Assembly (NCBI RefSeq): GCF_000005505.3
Contig: NC_016133.3
Location: forward strand, 29,195,008 to 29,259,007
Origin: Brachypodium distachyon
Lineage: Eukaryota; Streptophyta; Magnoliopsida; Poales; Poaceae
Length of the DNA stretch: 64,000 nucleotides
Reading direction: 5' to 3'
Both the position numbers and the translations under genes were made by a program. This document shows, piece after piece, positions 33,067 to 44,600 of this stretch (positions are counted from its first letter, which is position 1; the number at the start of each line of letters is the position of its first letter). The notes below the pieces were generated by a model, which was given only the letters and a program-made list of their open reading frames with translations, was not told where the DNA came from and made no database searches.

Positions 33067-36000
33067 TTAGTCGTAGAAATGCCGGAGCTTGTCGCTGTTC
33101 CAGGCATGGACAAGGTTTTGCCCTTTCATATTCTCGAGGTGGTATGCACCATTTCCCAATACTGCGGCGATGCGGTATGGTCCTTCCCATTTAGGGTCGA
33201 GTTTGCGCTGGAGTTTTGGGTCGACATTCTTTTTCAGCACGAGATCTCCTTGGGAGAAGACTCGTTCCCGCACTCTTATGCTGTAGCAGCGTGCGGCGCT
33301 TTGCTCGTAGATGGCGTGTCTCATGAGGACTTTGTCGCGAGCTTCTTCCACAAGATCGACGGCCGTCTTGTGATGCTCTTCATTTTCAATGAAGGCAATT
33401 GGGGTGGCCTCCTGGAGCCTTTCGACCCGAGGTGAGCGGAACTCAACCTCGACGGGAAGAACTGCTTCGGCTCCATACACCAAAGAGAATGGTGTTCGGC
33501 CCGTGGAACGGCTTACGGAGGTGCGTATGCCCCAAACCACGCTAGCGAGTTCATCTCCCCATGCTCCCCTTGCTTTGCTAACCGTGTGCTCTATCCTTCG
33601 GCGGCGTCCTTGGAGGATTAGTCCGTTTGCCCTTTCGCATGCGTCGTTGCTTTTGGGGTAAGCTACGGATGCAAAGTGCGGCTTGATCTTAAGGCATTCA
33701 CAGAATTTGATGAATTCCACACAGTCGAACTTTTTGCCATTGTCCATGATAAGCTCTTGCGGGACACCATATCGGCATATGATGTTTTCCCAGAAAAAAA
33801 TTTGGACGGCCTATGACGTGATCTTGGCAAGCGGCGCTGCTTCTATCCATTTGAAGAAGTAATCAATCATCACCACGAGGTACTTGCAGCCCCCATTGCA
33901 TGCGGGGAAAGGCCCGAGAAGGTCAATTCCCCAGCGTGCAAATGGCCATGTTATCTGGATGTTCTTTAGGAAAGTTACGGGCGCATGGATTGACTTAGCC
34001 ATTTTCTGGCAAGCTTCGCATTTCGCAACATGGTGATTACGTCTTGCACCATGGTGGGCCAATAGAATCCCTGACGTAGGGCTTTTGCCACGGTGGCTCT
34101 TGGCGCAAGATGTTGGCCGCATATTCCTGAGTGGATTTTCATGAGGAGCTCGGCTCCTCAGTCAGGAGTTATGCATTTTAGCAATGCGGCCGCTCCTTTC
34201 TTTTATAGGATGCCGTCGAGGAGGACGTACATCTTGACTTTTGCAAGCAGAGTTTTGGCGCTTGGGCCTTCTGCTTCTTCGTCCACCTCGCCTTCAAGGC
34301 GCGGATAATCGGTGTCATCCAAGAGGGTGGAGAGTCGATTACCATGCTGGTCTTTGAAGCTTCGTCAAGGGCGTCGACTTCTTTCTTTATGACGGGGCGC
34401 GAATTACTTCGAAGAATGCACCGGGTGGCAGCGGTTCTTTGGAACTGGCCGTCCGGGGCTAAACTGCCGGCCAGGTGATTTTCTCCTCGTGGAATGCGTC
34501 GCGCCTCCATGCCCAGGAAATACCGTTCCATCTTGCGAACTTCTTCGATATATTTCTTCATCCTTTCATCAAGGCATTGATATGACTTGTCCATTTGGTT
34601 TATCACCAGTTGGGAGTCTCCTTGGATGAGAAGGCGTCAGACTCCCATGGCCTTGGCCAGTCGAAGTCAGAGAAGTAACGCCTCATATTCTGCCATATTG
34701 TTGGTGGCGTTGAAGTCAAGATGGGCGGCGTACTCCAGGATCTTGCCTTTGGGGCTGATGACCCTCCCGAACCTCATTATCCAATGTGGTTCGGGAGGGT
34801 CCATCTTGGATGCGATTTCTTCGGGCGGGGTCAGTGGAGCATGCCACTCGGCCACAAAGTCGGCCAGGACTTTGGATTTTATGGCCGTTCTCGCTGTGAG
34901 TTCCAGCGAGAAGGGGCCAATTCCGTTGCCCATTTGGCGATTCTTCTGGTGGCCTCCTTATTGCCAAAGACTTCCTTGAGTGGGAAGGTAGTTGGCACCA
35001 TGATGGTGTGGCCCATGAAGTAATGACAGAGTTTTCGAGAGGCCATGAGGAGGGCGTATGCGATCTTCTCGATCTGGGTATATCGACCCTTTGCTCCCCC
35101 CAAGGCTTCGCTCACGTAATATAGTAGGCGTTGTGACCCATCTTCTTCCTTCACGAGTGCTGCGCTTACGGTGACCGGGGTCGCGGCAAGGTACAGGAGC
35201 AAAGGCTCCACCTGTTTTCGGCTCGTGAGAAGCGAAGGGGTCGACAAATAGGTCTTGAGCTCTTCGAAGGCCCTTTGAGCTTCGTCGGTCCACTCAAAGT
35301 TGTCGAGGCTTCTCAAGGTTTTGAAAAAAGGAAGACCCTTCTTGGCTGACCGGGCGACGAATCGCCCTAGGGCCGCCATTCTTCCCGCTAGGCATTGCAC
35401 ATCTTTGACGGAGCGAGGAGGCTCCATCTCCATGATGGCCCGGATTTTCTCCTGGTTGGCCTCGATCCCTCGTTGAGAGACGAGGAAGCCTAGGAGCTTT
35501 CCCCCTCGCACTCCGAACACGCACTTCTCTGGATTGAGCTTTACGCCATACTTGTGGAGATTGTCGAAGGTTTCTTACAGGTCCTTGGGATGGGTCTTTG
35601 CAACTTGACTTTTGATGACGACGTCGTCAACGTAGACTTCGACGTTTCTCCCCAATTGTTCTTTGGGGATGAGGATGACGAGGCGTTGGAAAGTTGCTCC
35701 GGCGTTTCTCAAATCAAAAGGCATTCCACGATAGCAGAAGGTGCCAATGGGAGTGATGAAGCTGGTCTTTTCCTCGTCTTTCTTGGCCATGTGGACTTGG
35801 TGATACCCTTAATAGGCGTCCAAGAAGCTCAACCTTTCGCATCCCGCCGTGGAGTCGACAAGTTGGTCGATCCGAGGGAGCGGGTAGTCATCCTTGGGGC
35901 ACGCCTTGTTCAAGTCGTAAAGTCGACACACATTCGCCACTTGCCGTTGGCTTTCTTTACCAAGACCAGATTGGCTAACCACTCAGGGTGCCAAACTTCT

Positions 36001-36901
36001 CGGATGAGACCGACATCAGAGAGTTTGGCGATTTCTTGCTTAATGACTTCGCTTCACTCGGTGGAGAGCGTCCAGAGCTTCTGCCCTACGGGAGCTTTGT
36101 CGGGTCTCACGGCGAGGCGATGTTCCATGACGTCGCGCGGGACTCCCCCCATGTCGGAAGGCGACCAAGCAAAGAGGTCAAAATTCTTTCGAAGCAGGTC
36201 GACGAGTTCTTCCTCGAGTTTACTCGGGAGGTCGGCTCCAATCTTCACTGTGCGAATGGCGTCATCTTGGGAGATGCGTACTTTTTTGAGTTTTCCTTTG
36301 GGGAGGGGCTTAGGGATGTAGTGCTCCGGGTGATTGGCTTCAGATGCTCCCGCGTTCGAAAGCATGTTAATACTTTTGGATGATTCTTCCTTTTCGACGC
36401 ACTAGGTCTCATGGCGGTAGAGCATCTTTCTATCAGAAGATTGCTCGCCACGGACCGTTATCACGCCCTTCAGGCATGGGATCTTCATGCACAAGAAGTT
36501 GTGGTGGATGGCGGCGCAAAGACGGTTTAGTGTCGTCCTCCCGAGGATGGCGTTAAAAGAGGCCTCCATATCCACCACGTCGAAGCGCACAAGCTCGGTC
36601 CGATGGTTTGTGGCGTCTCAGAAGGTCGTGAGGAGCTCGATTTGTCCGAGCGGTTGAATGGATTTTTCCGGCACGAAGCCGGTGAGGGGATAAAGGGATG
36701 GCTGTAGTGAGCCGTTCTTGTATCCCCTTGTGGCTCCATCAACTTCTTTAACGTGCTCAGATATGGGATGTCGGCGGAGCTTCCGCCATCCACAAGAATC
36801 TTCTTGAGCTCGCAATTGGCGACGATCGCCGTCACAAAGAGGGCGTCGTCATGTGGGAAGCGTATCCCCTTGGCGTCTTCTTCAGTGAAGGAAATTGGCA
36901 C
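33067..36901 (-). pseudogene. Gypsy pol: protease, RT, RNase H, integrase
   Basis: Reading leftward: protease with ILVDGGSSADI near 36790; reverse transcriptase with the YVDD box (VEVYVDDVVIKS near 35640) preceded by TSFITPIGTFCYRGMPF; a thumb/connection region beginning KLLGFLVSQRGIEANQEKI; RNase H with NNMAEYEALL and LLIQGDSQLVINQM; integrase with the HHxx-type CEACQKMAK region, RWGIDLLGPFP (first Asp), LIMDNGKKFD (second Asp) and CERANG (Glu). It ends at a stop at 33067 after KWEGPYRIAAVLGNGAYHL. In-frame stops (for example near 36053, 35813, 35575 and 33811) and frameshifts near 34900 break it. Active-site residues are still readable, so decay is moderate. Confidence 0.88.
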
Positions 36902-37017
36902 GCTCGCTCACTTGGGTGGTGGTGTCGGGGTGAAGGTTCCCACGACGTTGACTTTGCGAGCATACTCCTTGCGTTGCCGCTTTAATCCTCGTCCCATGGC
37001 GGAGCCCCCAAGTATAA

Positions 37018-38830
37018 CTACGACGTGATGTGCGGGTTCCTGAAATGGGAGGTTATCTTCCTTGGGTGCTGGGTCGGCGACAAGGACGTTGGCGGGGCGT
37101 GGAGCCTCGGTTGTCTTTTCATCCTCGCGCCGGGCTTGTATTCGTGCCTGGAACTCTTCGCGAGCCGCGATGAGAGTGTTGCACTCTTCGATGCTGTGGC
37201 TTGCCGAGTTGTGGATGAGTCATCTCCCCGTTCCTCCCTCGGTGGGGCGAGGTGGTTTCTTGGGTTGCCAAGTCTTTTGGGGCGGTGCTTGTCCTTCGAC
37301 GGCAAAGATCTTCCGGGCTTGGTCGCCGGGGGCCTTTTTCCCTCACCTCCTCTTCTTCTTGGAAGACAAAGTAGGCGCAGGGGGTTTGTCGGACGAGGGA
37401 GCTCCTTCGGGAGCAGCCTGTGGCGCGTCTTTTTTGGCGATGTCCCCGTTTTCGCCCCGGGCGTATTCTTGCAAGATTCGATAGAGCTCTCGGTCGTCTT
37501 TGGTGGGTTACGACTTAGGGCCCGATTCACTTCTCCTTGGAGAAGACCTTGCATGCATGCGTCGATCACGGTGGTTGACAGCGGGTTGGCGATTTGGCTT
37601 CGCACCTTTGCAATGCAATGGAAGAAGCTTTGGAGGGATTCCCCCGGCTTTTGTTTCACGGCGTATAGCTCGTGAGCCTGCACGGGTTCTTTGAAGTTTC
37701 CTTAAAAGTTGGCGATGAAGACCTCTTGGAGTCACTCCCACGAGTGCACGCAGTTCTTCCGCAAGATATAAAACCAAGTTTGCACCATTTCGATGAGCGT
37801 GAGCGGAAACAGGTTTGCACATCTCGACGGGTCCTCCCCCGACGGCCCGTATTGCGGTGGAGTAGACGTTCAAGAATTGAAGAGGATTCGATTCCCCGTC
37901 GTACGGCCGTATTGTAGGCGGCTTGAACCTTGGCGGAAAAGGCGCGTCTTGGATCTCCTGCGTGAGCGGGTTGCAAGTCGGCCGATTCTTTTGGTTCCTT
38001 CGGTGGCGAGGTCCTCTCTCGTCGCTTTCGTCGCTAGAGGGATCGCTCGGAGAATGATCTCAGCGTTTTCTTGGGGGGTCAGAGCGTCGACGGGTATTCC
38101 TTTCGTCGCCGGCACGGGCTCCGGATTCTACCACTTGCTCGTTCCCATGCACGCTGGGGTCTCGTTCCCCGCGAGGCGCAGCTTGAGGCGGTACCTGGTT
38201 GCCACCTTGCTCGACCTCGACGGGGGGGGGGGGGGGGGCGAGGGGCGCTTGCGAGGTACTCGCAAAGCGAGGTTGATGCTGAGCGTGTGCGACTTGGAGA
38301 GCGCCTTGCGGCGGAAGCCCCCAATAGGGATGATACCAAGGAGCTCCATGGGCGATCGCGGCGAGCGCCAGTGGAGGCAATCCCGTGTTGGAGGGGTCGT
38401 AGGTCGGGACTCCTTGGTTTTCCGGCGCGGATCCTCCCGACGCCACATTGTTTCCTCTTGTAGGTTCTGAGGGCAAGGTCACTACAGGTTGTAGGGAAGG
38501 TGGCGTGAAGCCCATTGAGCGAGACATGCCGAGTTCCGTATCCCCTGCGGGGGCGGCAACCGTAGGCAGCTCGCCGATCCTTGCCACCATGTTGGTGAGT
38601 GTCAAGGGACCGCCTACGACGGTTTCCAACACCTCGGTTCCTTCCGGGACGGCCGGTAGCGAAGAGGCGACCGCGACTTCCGTCGTGACGACCATGCTTG
38701 CTGTGACGTCCGGATTGGTGAGGATTCCTTCTTCCTCGGGAGCCCCCGAGGCACTTGCTTTTTTCGTTTGCAACCGTGTAGACTTCGCGGCAAGTTGGGG
38801 ACCTGATGAAGTAGGCTTCGTCGGGGCCAT
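37018..38830 (-). pseudogene. Gypsy gag of the large element
   Basis: The ATG at 38830, 44 bases downstream of the 5' LTR, opens MAPTKPTSSGPQLAAKSTRL. This leads a 256-residue Pro/Ala-rich N-terminal region that stays open to 38060. A G run at 38221-38238 encodes its proline tract. Capsid-like text follows in other frames (about 38075-37700), then KQKPGESLQSFFHCIAKVRS in the frame 37683-37018, so at least two frameshifts separate the parts. No zinc knuckle seen. Confidence 0.75.
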
Positions 38831-38860
38831 TAAATCTTCAATTGCGGCGAGGGTTCCCAA

Positions 38861-38872
38861 CGGTCGGCGCCA
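38861..38872 (-). promoter_or_regulatory. Primer-binding site of the large Gypsy element
   Basis: The minus strand reads TGGCGCCGACCG, one base after the 5' LTR end. The TGGCGCC form is the usual tRNA primer site of many grass Gypsy elements. Confidence 0.7.
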
Positions 38873-38873
38873 C

Positions 38874-39747
38874 TGTTGTTGTTCTTGACAACAATTAGAG
38901 TAAGGGGTACCAATGCTCGATGGTACAAGTGCGGGTATAAAAAGTAGGGTGTGTACGCCGGCCTTATAGCGAAGGTCATCGTACACTTGGACAAGTTGAC
39001 GCGTCGATATTTTTTGAAGAGGTTCGGTCGACCCTACGGGTGCGACTTAATCCTATGTTAGGAAAAGCTTCGAGGGGATTGTTAGCCAAGGGTTTGGGCC
39101 GAGTGGATCTTCCCAAGACACCTTTTAGCGAGAGATTCGTCGGGGCCGCCTCGTACTTGGACTGAACGCGTCTTTCCAAGTATCGAGATTAGGATACCCT
39201 CGGAACTCTAACCCAACACCTTCTCCTTCGAGCCTGTGCCAACCAAGGTTAGCTCGGAGCCTCGAAACTAGAGTCCCATATAAGACTTACTCGAGGCCGA
39301 TCGACTTTCAGTCGAGAGCGAACCTTAGAGGGAGCACTCTAGCCATCTCCCTTGAGTTTATTCAAGTGAGAGTGAATGATACATGCCTCCATGGAAGAGT
39401 ATTTATAGCCTAGGGGTCCATGACAAAAGACCATGGCTACCCTTGAGGGAGAGAGAAAAGTGGGGGCAAAATGGTAAAAGTGGTTCTTTGGTCCATAACT
39501 TTTGTGTGCACCATGAAGGGGAAAGTGAGGGTTGGTCATCCGCACACCTTTCTTGCCCCCTACTCTAACTCATTCCACCATTTGACCATGGCATGAGAGG
39601 CTTAACTTGTTGACTTGTCTTCCTTTGCCACGTAGGATTGACTGAACCACGTGAGCGTCTTGACTCGTGCTTGAGAAATGTTGACTTAGTCGTCGTCACG
39701 TAGGATTTACGGCCCGGTCCATATAAGGATTTTATTTTACTACAACA
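38874..39747 (-). repeat. 5' LTR of the large Gypsy element
   Basis: Partner of 26425-27339 with the same TGTTG and CAACA ends. A minus-strand TATA box GGCTATAAATAC at 39399-39410 corresponds to the one in the other LTR and would drive gag-pol. Confidence 0.9.
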
Positions 39748-39752
39748 GGTCC

Positions 39753-41639
39753 AATGCGTAGATCATTGGGTTTATTTTGAACAGTAAGATCATCATTAGA
39801 CAAAGATGACAAAAGGTTAGGATGCCCTCGTCAGCAAAGCTTGCAGAACGGTTAGCTTGTATCAATCCATAGCAATCATGTATGATATCAGCATTGTGTT
39901 TGGACCATGACAATATGGCATTTTATATTGGGATTTATTCAGAGTGCTCTGTGCAAGTATTAATTACAAATAGAAGATGATGGATCGTGACAGGATGGTG
40001 CCATGGATAATGCAAAGACTGACTACTCTTTAGAGTGTTCATCCAGATAAACTTGAGATCTTCTTTCGGGGTGGGTTAACTTAATACTAGGGACATGTGA
40101 TCTTTTAGAACATCAAATTCTACTATGAAAAGGAATGGATTATATCAACCCAGCAACCATTTAAAGTTCCAATGGTGCAAAATCTATGGAAAACGAGAAA
40201 AGAATATCAATGAAATATAACAATTGCTATATTTGCTAAGGAAGCTGATAGGAAAGGACAATTAGGCCCATAAGAGCATAGATATGAGATATACTAGCCA
40301 TACTTGTCGATTTTAGCCTATTTGCTTAATTTGGGCATCCTCTAGATAAATTTCAGGTGCTTTTCTCCAGACGTGAAGTGCTGGCATTGTCAGATTCGAA
40401 CAAACAAATGCTTAGTGGTGCAGGAAGTGCGTCTAGAGGAAAGAGCAGAAAGAGAGGCCTCCAGGAAATGTGGCTAAAGGAGGCCATCGAGAATTCCAGA
40501 TCCCAAGGACACATAGATCAACACAAAGGCAGAATTGAGTTTTGAGGCTGCTGCTTTTTTCGCTCTCTTTGCCCACCTTTGGATTCACCCAAGAGCCAAG
40601 AGCTCTGCTAAACTATTGTCCATTTTGGTACTTTTAACTAATTGCCCTCATTTGCCCACTATAGACCTGTGTGCCTTTTCAATTTCTGTGCCATTATAGT
40701 TCCATGAAGAGTCAACACAAATAAGAAGCTGCAAAAACTAAGCATTTGCCCACTAAGCCGAGCGCAATCTTCATCGTGAGTCGACGCAAATGAACAACTA
40801 GCTTGGTTAGTGATAAAAAAATTCCTCAAGATAAACGAAGGAGAATAGTAGCGAGAATAATCAGTGTTAGTTATTGATGTTTAGATTCAAATTTGTGCAA
40901 TTTAACTATGAAACAAAACATATGATATTTTGATCATATAGATTAATGTATTTGTCAAGTGGGAAGGCCCCTGACAGCTAAGGAATAGAAAGGAGAGCAG
41001 ATCAGCGTTCGATCACACGTCATTTTATTGCAGGGTAGCCACTTTTAAATAATATTACATGATTCATTACAAACTTGAAGGTAAATGGCATCTTTGGTGA
41101 GTGACGACTCACAAAGCTGATAATCCCAGTCGTTAGCCACAAATCTGGCTGAGTCAGAAATGTATGCTTCTTTGGAAAAGAGGGTTCATTCCAACCACCT
41201 GGTATTAGAAGTTCCAGGGACATAATTTTCTCAAAGATGTGCTCATCAGTCATCACAGAAAGTAAATGAATAAGAACTAGAATGACCACAACTTTTCTGA
41301 GAAAAGGATTTTTGTCCTTCATGTCATTTTCATTCTAGAACATAAAACTATGTTATACATTTCCAGAAATCAGTTTAGACTTTTGTAGACAATAAATTAG
41401 ATTAGAATTGGTGAACCAAAGAACCATGACGACCCAACAGGAAAATAAAACGATAAGAGACATCTAGATTCCAGTTATGGGAGCACAATGCCACTAGGAA
41501 ATGTTTGTCTTTATTGAGTCTGATTTTAAACACGCTTCTAGCTAGCTTATACAATAATTACACAAATTCACGCTTTCAACACATTTCCAAGAGGCCCACT
41601 GGCTGGTTTGCAGCATGTCCGATCGAGAATTCACACAGT
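39753..41639. other. Flank of the Gypsy insertion and FLO7 3' region
   Basis: 39753 to about 39850 on the minus strand continues the retroelement ORF cut by the Gypsy insertion. 40357-40545 on the plus strand is an exon-like frame (separate entry). 40546-41640 is AT-rich. The part nearest 41640 must include the 3' untranslated region of the FLO7-like gene. The minus ORF at 41020-41322 has no recognised motif. Confidence 0.45.
40357..40545 (+). other. Exon-like ORF, possible orphan terminal exon
   Basis: An acceptor-like AAATTTCAG at 40348-40356 is followed by 62 open codons to a TGA at 40543-40545. Content is basic and charged (SASRGKSRKRGLQEMWLKEA), unlike chance translation of AT-rich DNA. 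I do not recognise the protein and find no upstream exon, so it may be a gene remnant or a coincidence. Confidence 0.25.
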
Positions 41640-44600
41640 CTATGCAAACCTTCGGGTAAGCTGATCCTTTGACGTGCTCTCAAATATCTTGTCTGCATTG
41701 CCTACTTCAAAACCATCGCGCCTGTGGTGTTCCTTGACCTTCAGAAGTTAAGAATAACATTTCATTAGCAGATTAGGAGGACAACTTCATATGGCAAAGA
41801 CTAAGAATATAATAAACCCTATGCAGCAGAGTTTATTGAAGTATGTGCACTAAATAAATACTCTGATAATATAAGATGTTTTAGTTTTGTCCGTAGTCAA
41901 ACATCTTAAAGTTTGACCAAGTTTATAGAAAAATGTACTTATCTCTGCAGTATCAAATAAGTATTCTATATATCATGACGGATTTAATAAAACTAATTTA
42001 CAGATGTTTGTAGATTATTCTATAAACTTGGTCAAACTTTAGAATTTGACTTAGGACAATGCTAGAATATCTTATACTCCGTATTTAGGAACGGAGGGAA
42101 TATGTTGATAATCTAGGGGTGTTAGGAAAAGAGAACAAAATTTTAGCAGGAACCCTGATTGAAGATAACGTGTCATCATAGGGGAACAGAAATATTTCAA
42201 ATGCAAAGCTGCTGAATGTGCTGATCATATCAGTACTTGTCCAGGTACGGACCACGCAGTAAACGCAAGACGAGTAAGCCAGAATCAATATAGTCAAAAA
42301 AATTGTGCAAACCTCCTGTTCTTGCAAATCCTTGAACTGTGGGAGTGGCAGGCGCTCAGCAAATTCAATATAGGAACGGGGAATAGCTTCAGTGATTCCA
42401 TTGGCAAAGGTAAATAATGCTGAATCAGCTACAGTTGAGCTTTGCTGAAGGAGGCCATCAGGGCTCACTGTTTTATGCAGACAAAAACATCCAAATCACC
42501 TTCTCTTTCAAACGTGCAACAACAACAACAACAACAACAATAATAAATAATGATAATGATAATGATAATAAATGTCTGCTTCAGCCAACAGTTTTTTCAA
42601 GATATGTTGGACATAATGCATAAATTAAAAGCATGTCAGATAACTGCAGAAGCAAGTGAAGCTATTATTTGAAACATAGCTAACAGTTGATCAACATCAC
42701 CAAAAACTGAGCTAACAGTTAATCATTATCACCAAGCTAACAGTCAACCCTATTCTAGATCTGAAGTTGCTAGAAAGTGCGTTAGGTGCAATGCCTCCAA
42801 ATAATATGTACTCCCTCCATCCAACAAAAGATGTCTCAATTTTGACTAAATTTGAATGCATCTATACACTAAGTCATGTCTACATACATCCAAATTTTGA
42901 CAAACTTGAGACATCTTTTGTTGGACAGAGGGGGTACCTTTTTTTGCGAAAATCAAAATAAAATGTACCATGATAACGAATAACAAAAATTCGTTCAGCA
43001 ACAGACCTTTCAAAATCCCTCCTTCTGTGTTTAACTTGAACCCATTTTCCTCAACAAATTTATTGAAATTATTAATACTTCTGATATCCGACTCTAAGCG
43101 ATGAGTGGAAACTGTTGCATGGTTTAGTGCATAGCCATTAACAAGAGTCCATGCAGCATATTCACTTTCCCTGGGGTCCACATGGCAAGAACAAAGTCAA
43201 GAGGACTAATAAAATAAAGAAATAGAAGTGTGAGAGACAGAATCAGGAAAGACAATAGGCGACTAAACAAAAATGTAACAACATGTATTCTGGAATGAGT
43301 AAAATACACCACTAGTCCATGAACTCGACAAAAATGAACACTTTAGTCCACGAACTCGGAAAATGCACACTTAAACCCCTAAACTGGGACTACTATGTCA
43401 CTTTAGTCCAAAAACAGTTCGGCGAGGCTTAAACACGCCATGTGGCCGCCACGCCAGCCTCGGCCAAGACCGCGGGTTTGGCAAAATCACCATGCCCGAG
43501 TCACCCGCGAGGGGCAAGGCGGTCGCGCCCAGACAGAGATCCTGGGGTCCTGAGAACCACGCCGTTGCCGCCGCCATCTCGCCTAAGGTTGCTATCAAGT
43601 CCACAACGCTCAATTTTGACTAGAGGACGCCGATGAAGGGGTCGCCGAAGCCGACATGGCGGCCACGTGATGTGTTTAAGCCTCGCCGAACCGTTTTTGG
43701 ACTAAAGTGACACAATAGTCCCAGTTTAGGGGGTTTAAGTGTGCGTTTTTTGAGTTCGTGGACTAAAATGTTCATTTTTGCCGAGTTCACGGACTAGTGG
43801 TGTGTTTTACTCTTCTGGAATTATACGGAATCACTAATAGATTCACAAACAGTTGTGTTAAGCAACATAAAACTTAAGCTCCTGAAGCCCTCAGGAGTCA
43901 TTAACAGGATTACCTAGATAAAACCTGGAAATCAGAATAGATGGGCTTTTCCCATGTCAGCTCCCCATATGTACTTGCAAGAACAGAATATTTATTTCCT
44001 CTACCAGAAGTTTTAACGTATTTGCATATAATTTCCTGCAGAGAATAATAACCTGATAAATATTTGATTAAAAAAATTGCATACCAGTAAAAATGATGGA
44101 AACAAAGCAACTAATATCACAGCCCATCAGCCAAATTCCTTGAGAAATGGCATAGGATGTCCAAGGTTAAGGCTTTTTTTCATACTAGATTATCTTAGTA
44201 TTAGTCTTATTTTATATTGCATAGAACAGTAAAACCTAGTCAGCTTTGGTTATTGACTAACAAAAATAGAGAAATAACCTAATGGGAAACAACATTTAGA
44301 AATAAATTTGTAGCAGTTTAAGTAGCCTTTCTTCAGCCATACAAGAGTGTTATGACTAAAATGCCATCAGCATACAAGCATGCTTTTTGAATGTAACACA
44401 CAGATGTCCATACTACTACATCATAGACAACCAACTGAACAAATTAAGTAAATAGTAGAGGATTACCTGGCTCTGAGCACTCAGCTCGTCCACAAGAAGT
44501 TCCGAAATGAATATCCTTGGCAAAGGCCCATATATACCAGTTCTGGTATATCCATCATTGGCAGGAGGGGAAAACCATAGTGCTCTAAGTTTTTTTGCTG

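Larger units (their letters stand above)
26425..39747 (-). mobile_element. Ty3/Gypsy retrotransposon with antisense extra ORF, 13.3 kb
   Basis: Complete structure in minus orientation: 5' LTR 38874-39747, primer-binding site TGGCGCCGACCG at 38872-38861, gag (38830 down to about 37018), protease-RT-RNase H-integrase (about 36901 down to 33067), a non-coding stretch, an antisense extra ORF on the plus strand (29370-32042), a GC-rich minisatellite, a polypurine tract, and the 3' LTR 26425-27339. Target duplications are GCTCC at 26420-26424 and GGTCC at 39748-39752, four of five matching. Many stops and frameshifts and differing LTR lengths (915 and 874) show it is old and inactive. The gag-pol order with integrase last is Ty3/Gypsy; the extra ORF suggests the Tat lineage. 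Confidence 0.92.

Noticed and set aside
35554..36383. Long plus-strand ORFs (up to 255 codons)
   Set aside because: Shadows of the minus-strand Gypsy reverse transcriptase, which has its motifs in order.
41020..41322. Minus-strand ORF of 100 codons downstream of the FLO7-like gene
   Set aside because: The FLO7-like protein already ends at 41640 with the expected C-terminus; this frame shows no homology that I recognise and probably lies in or beyond its 3' untranslated region.
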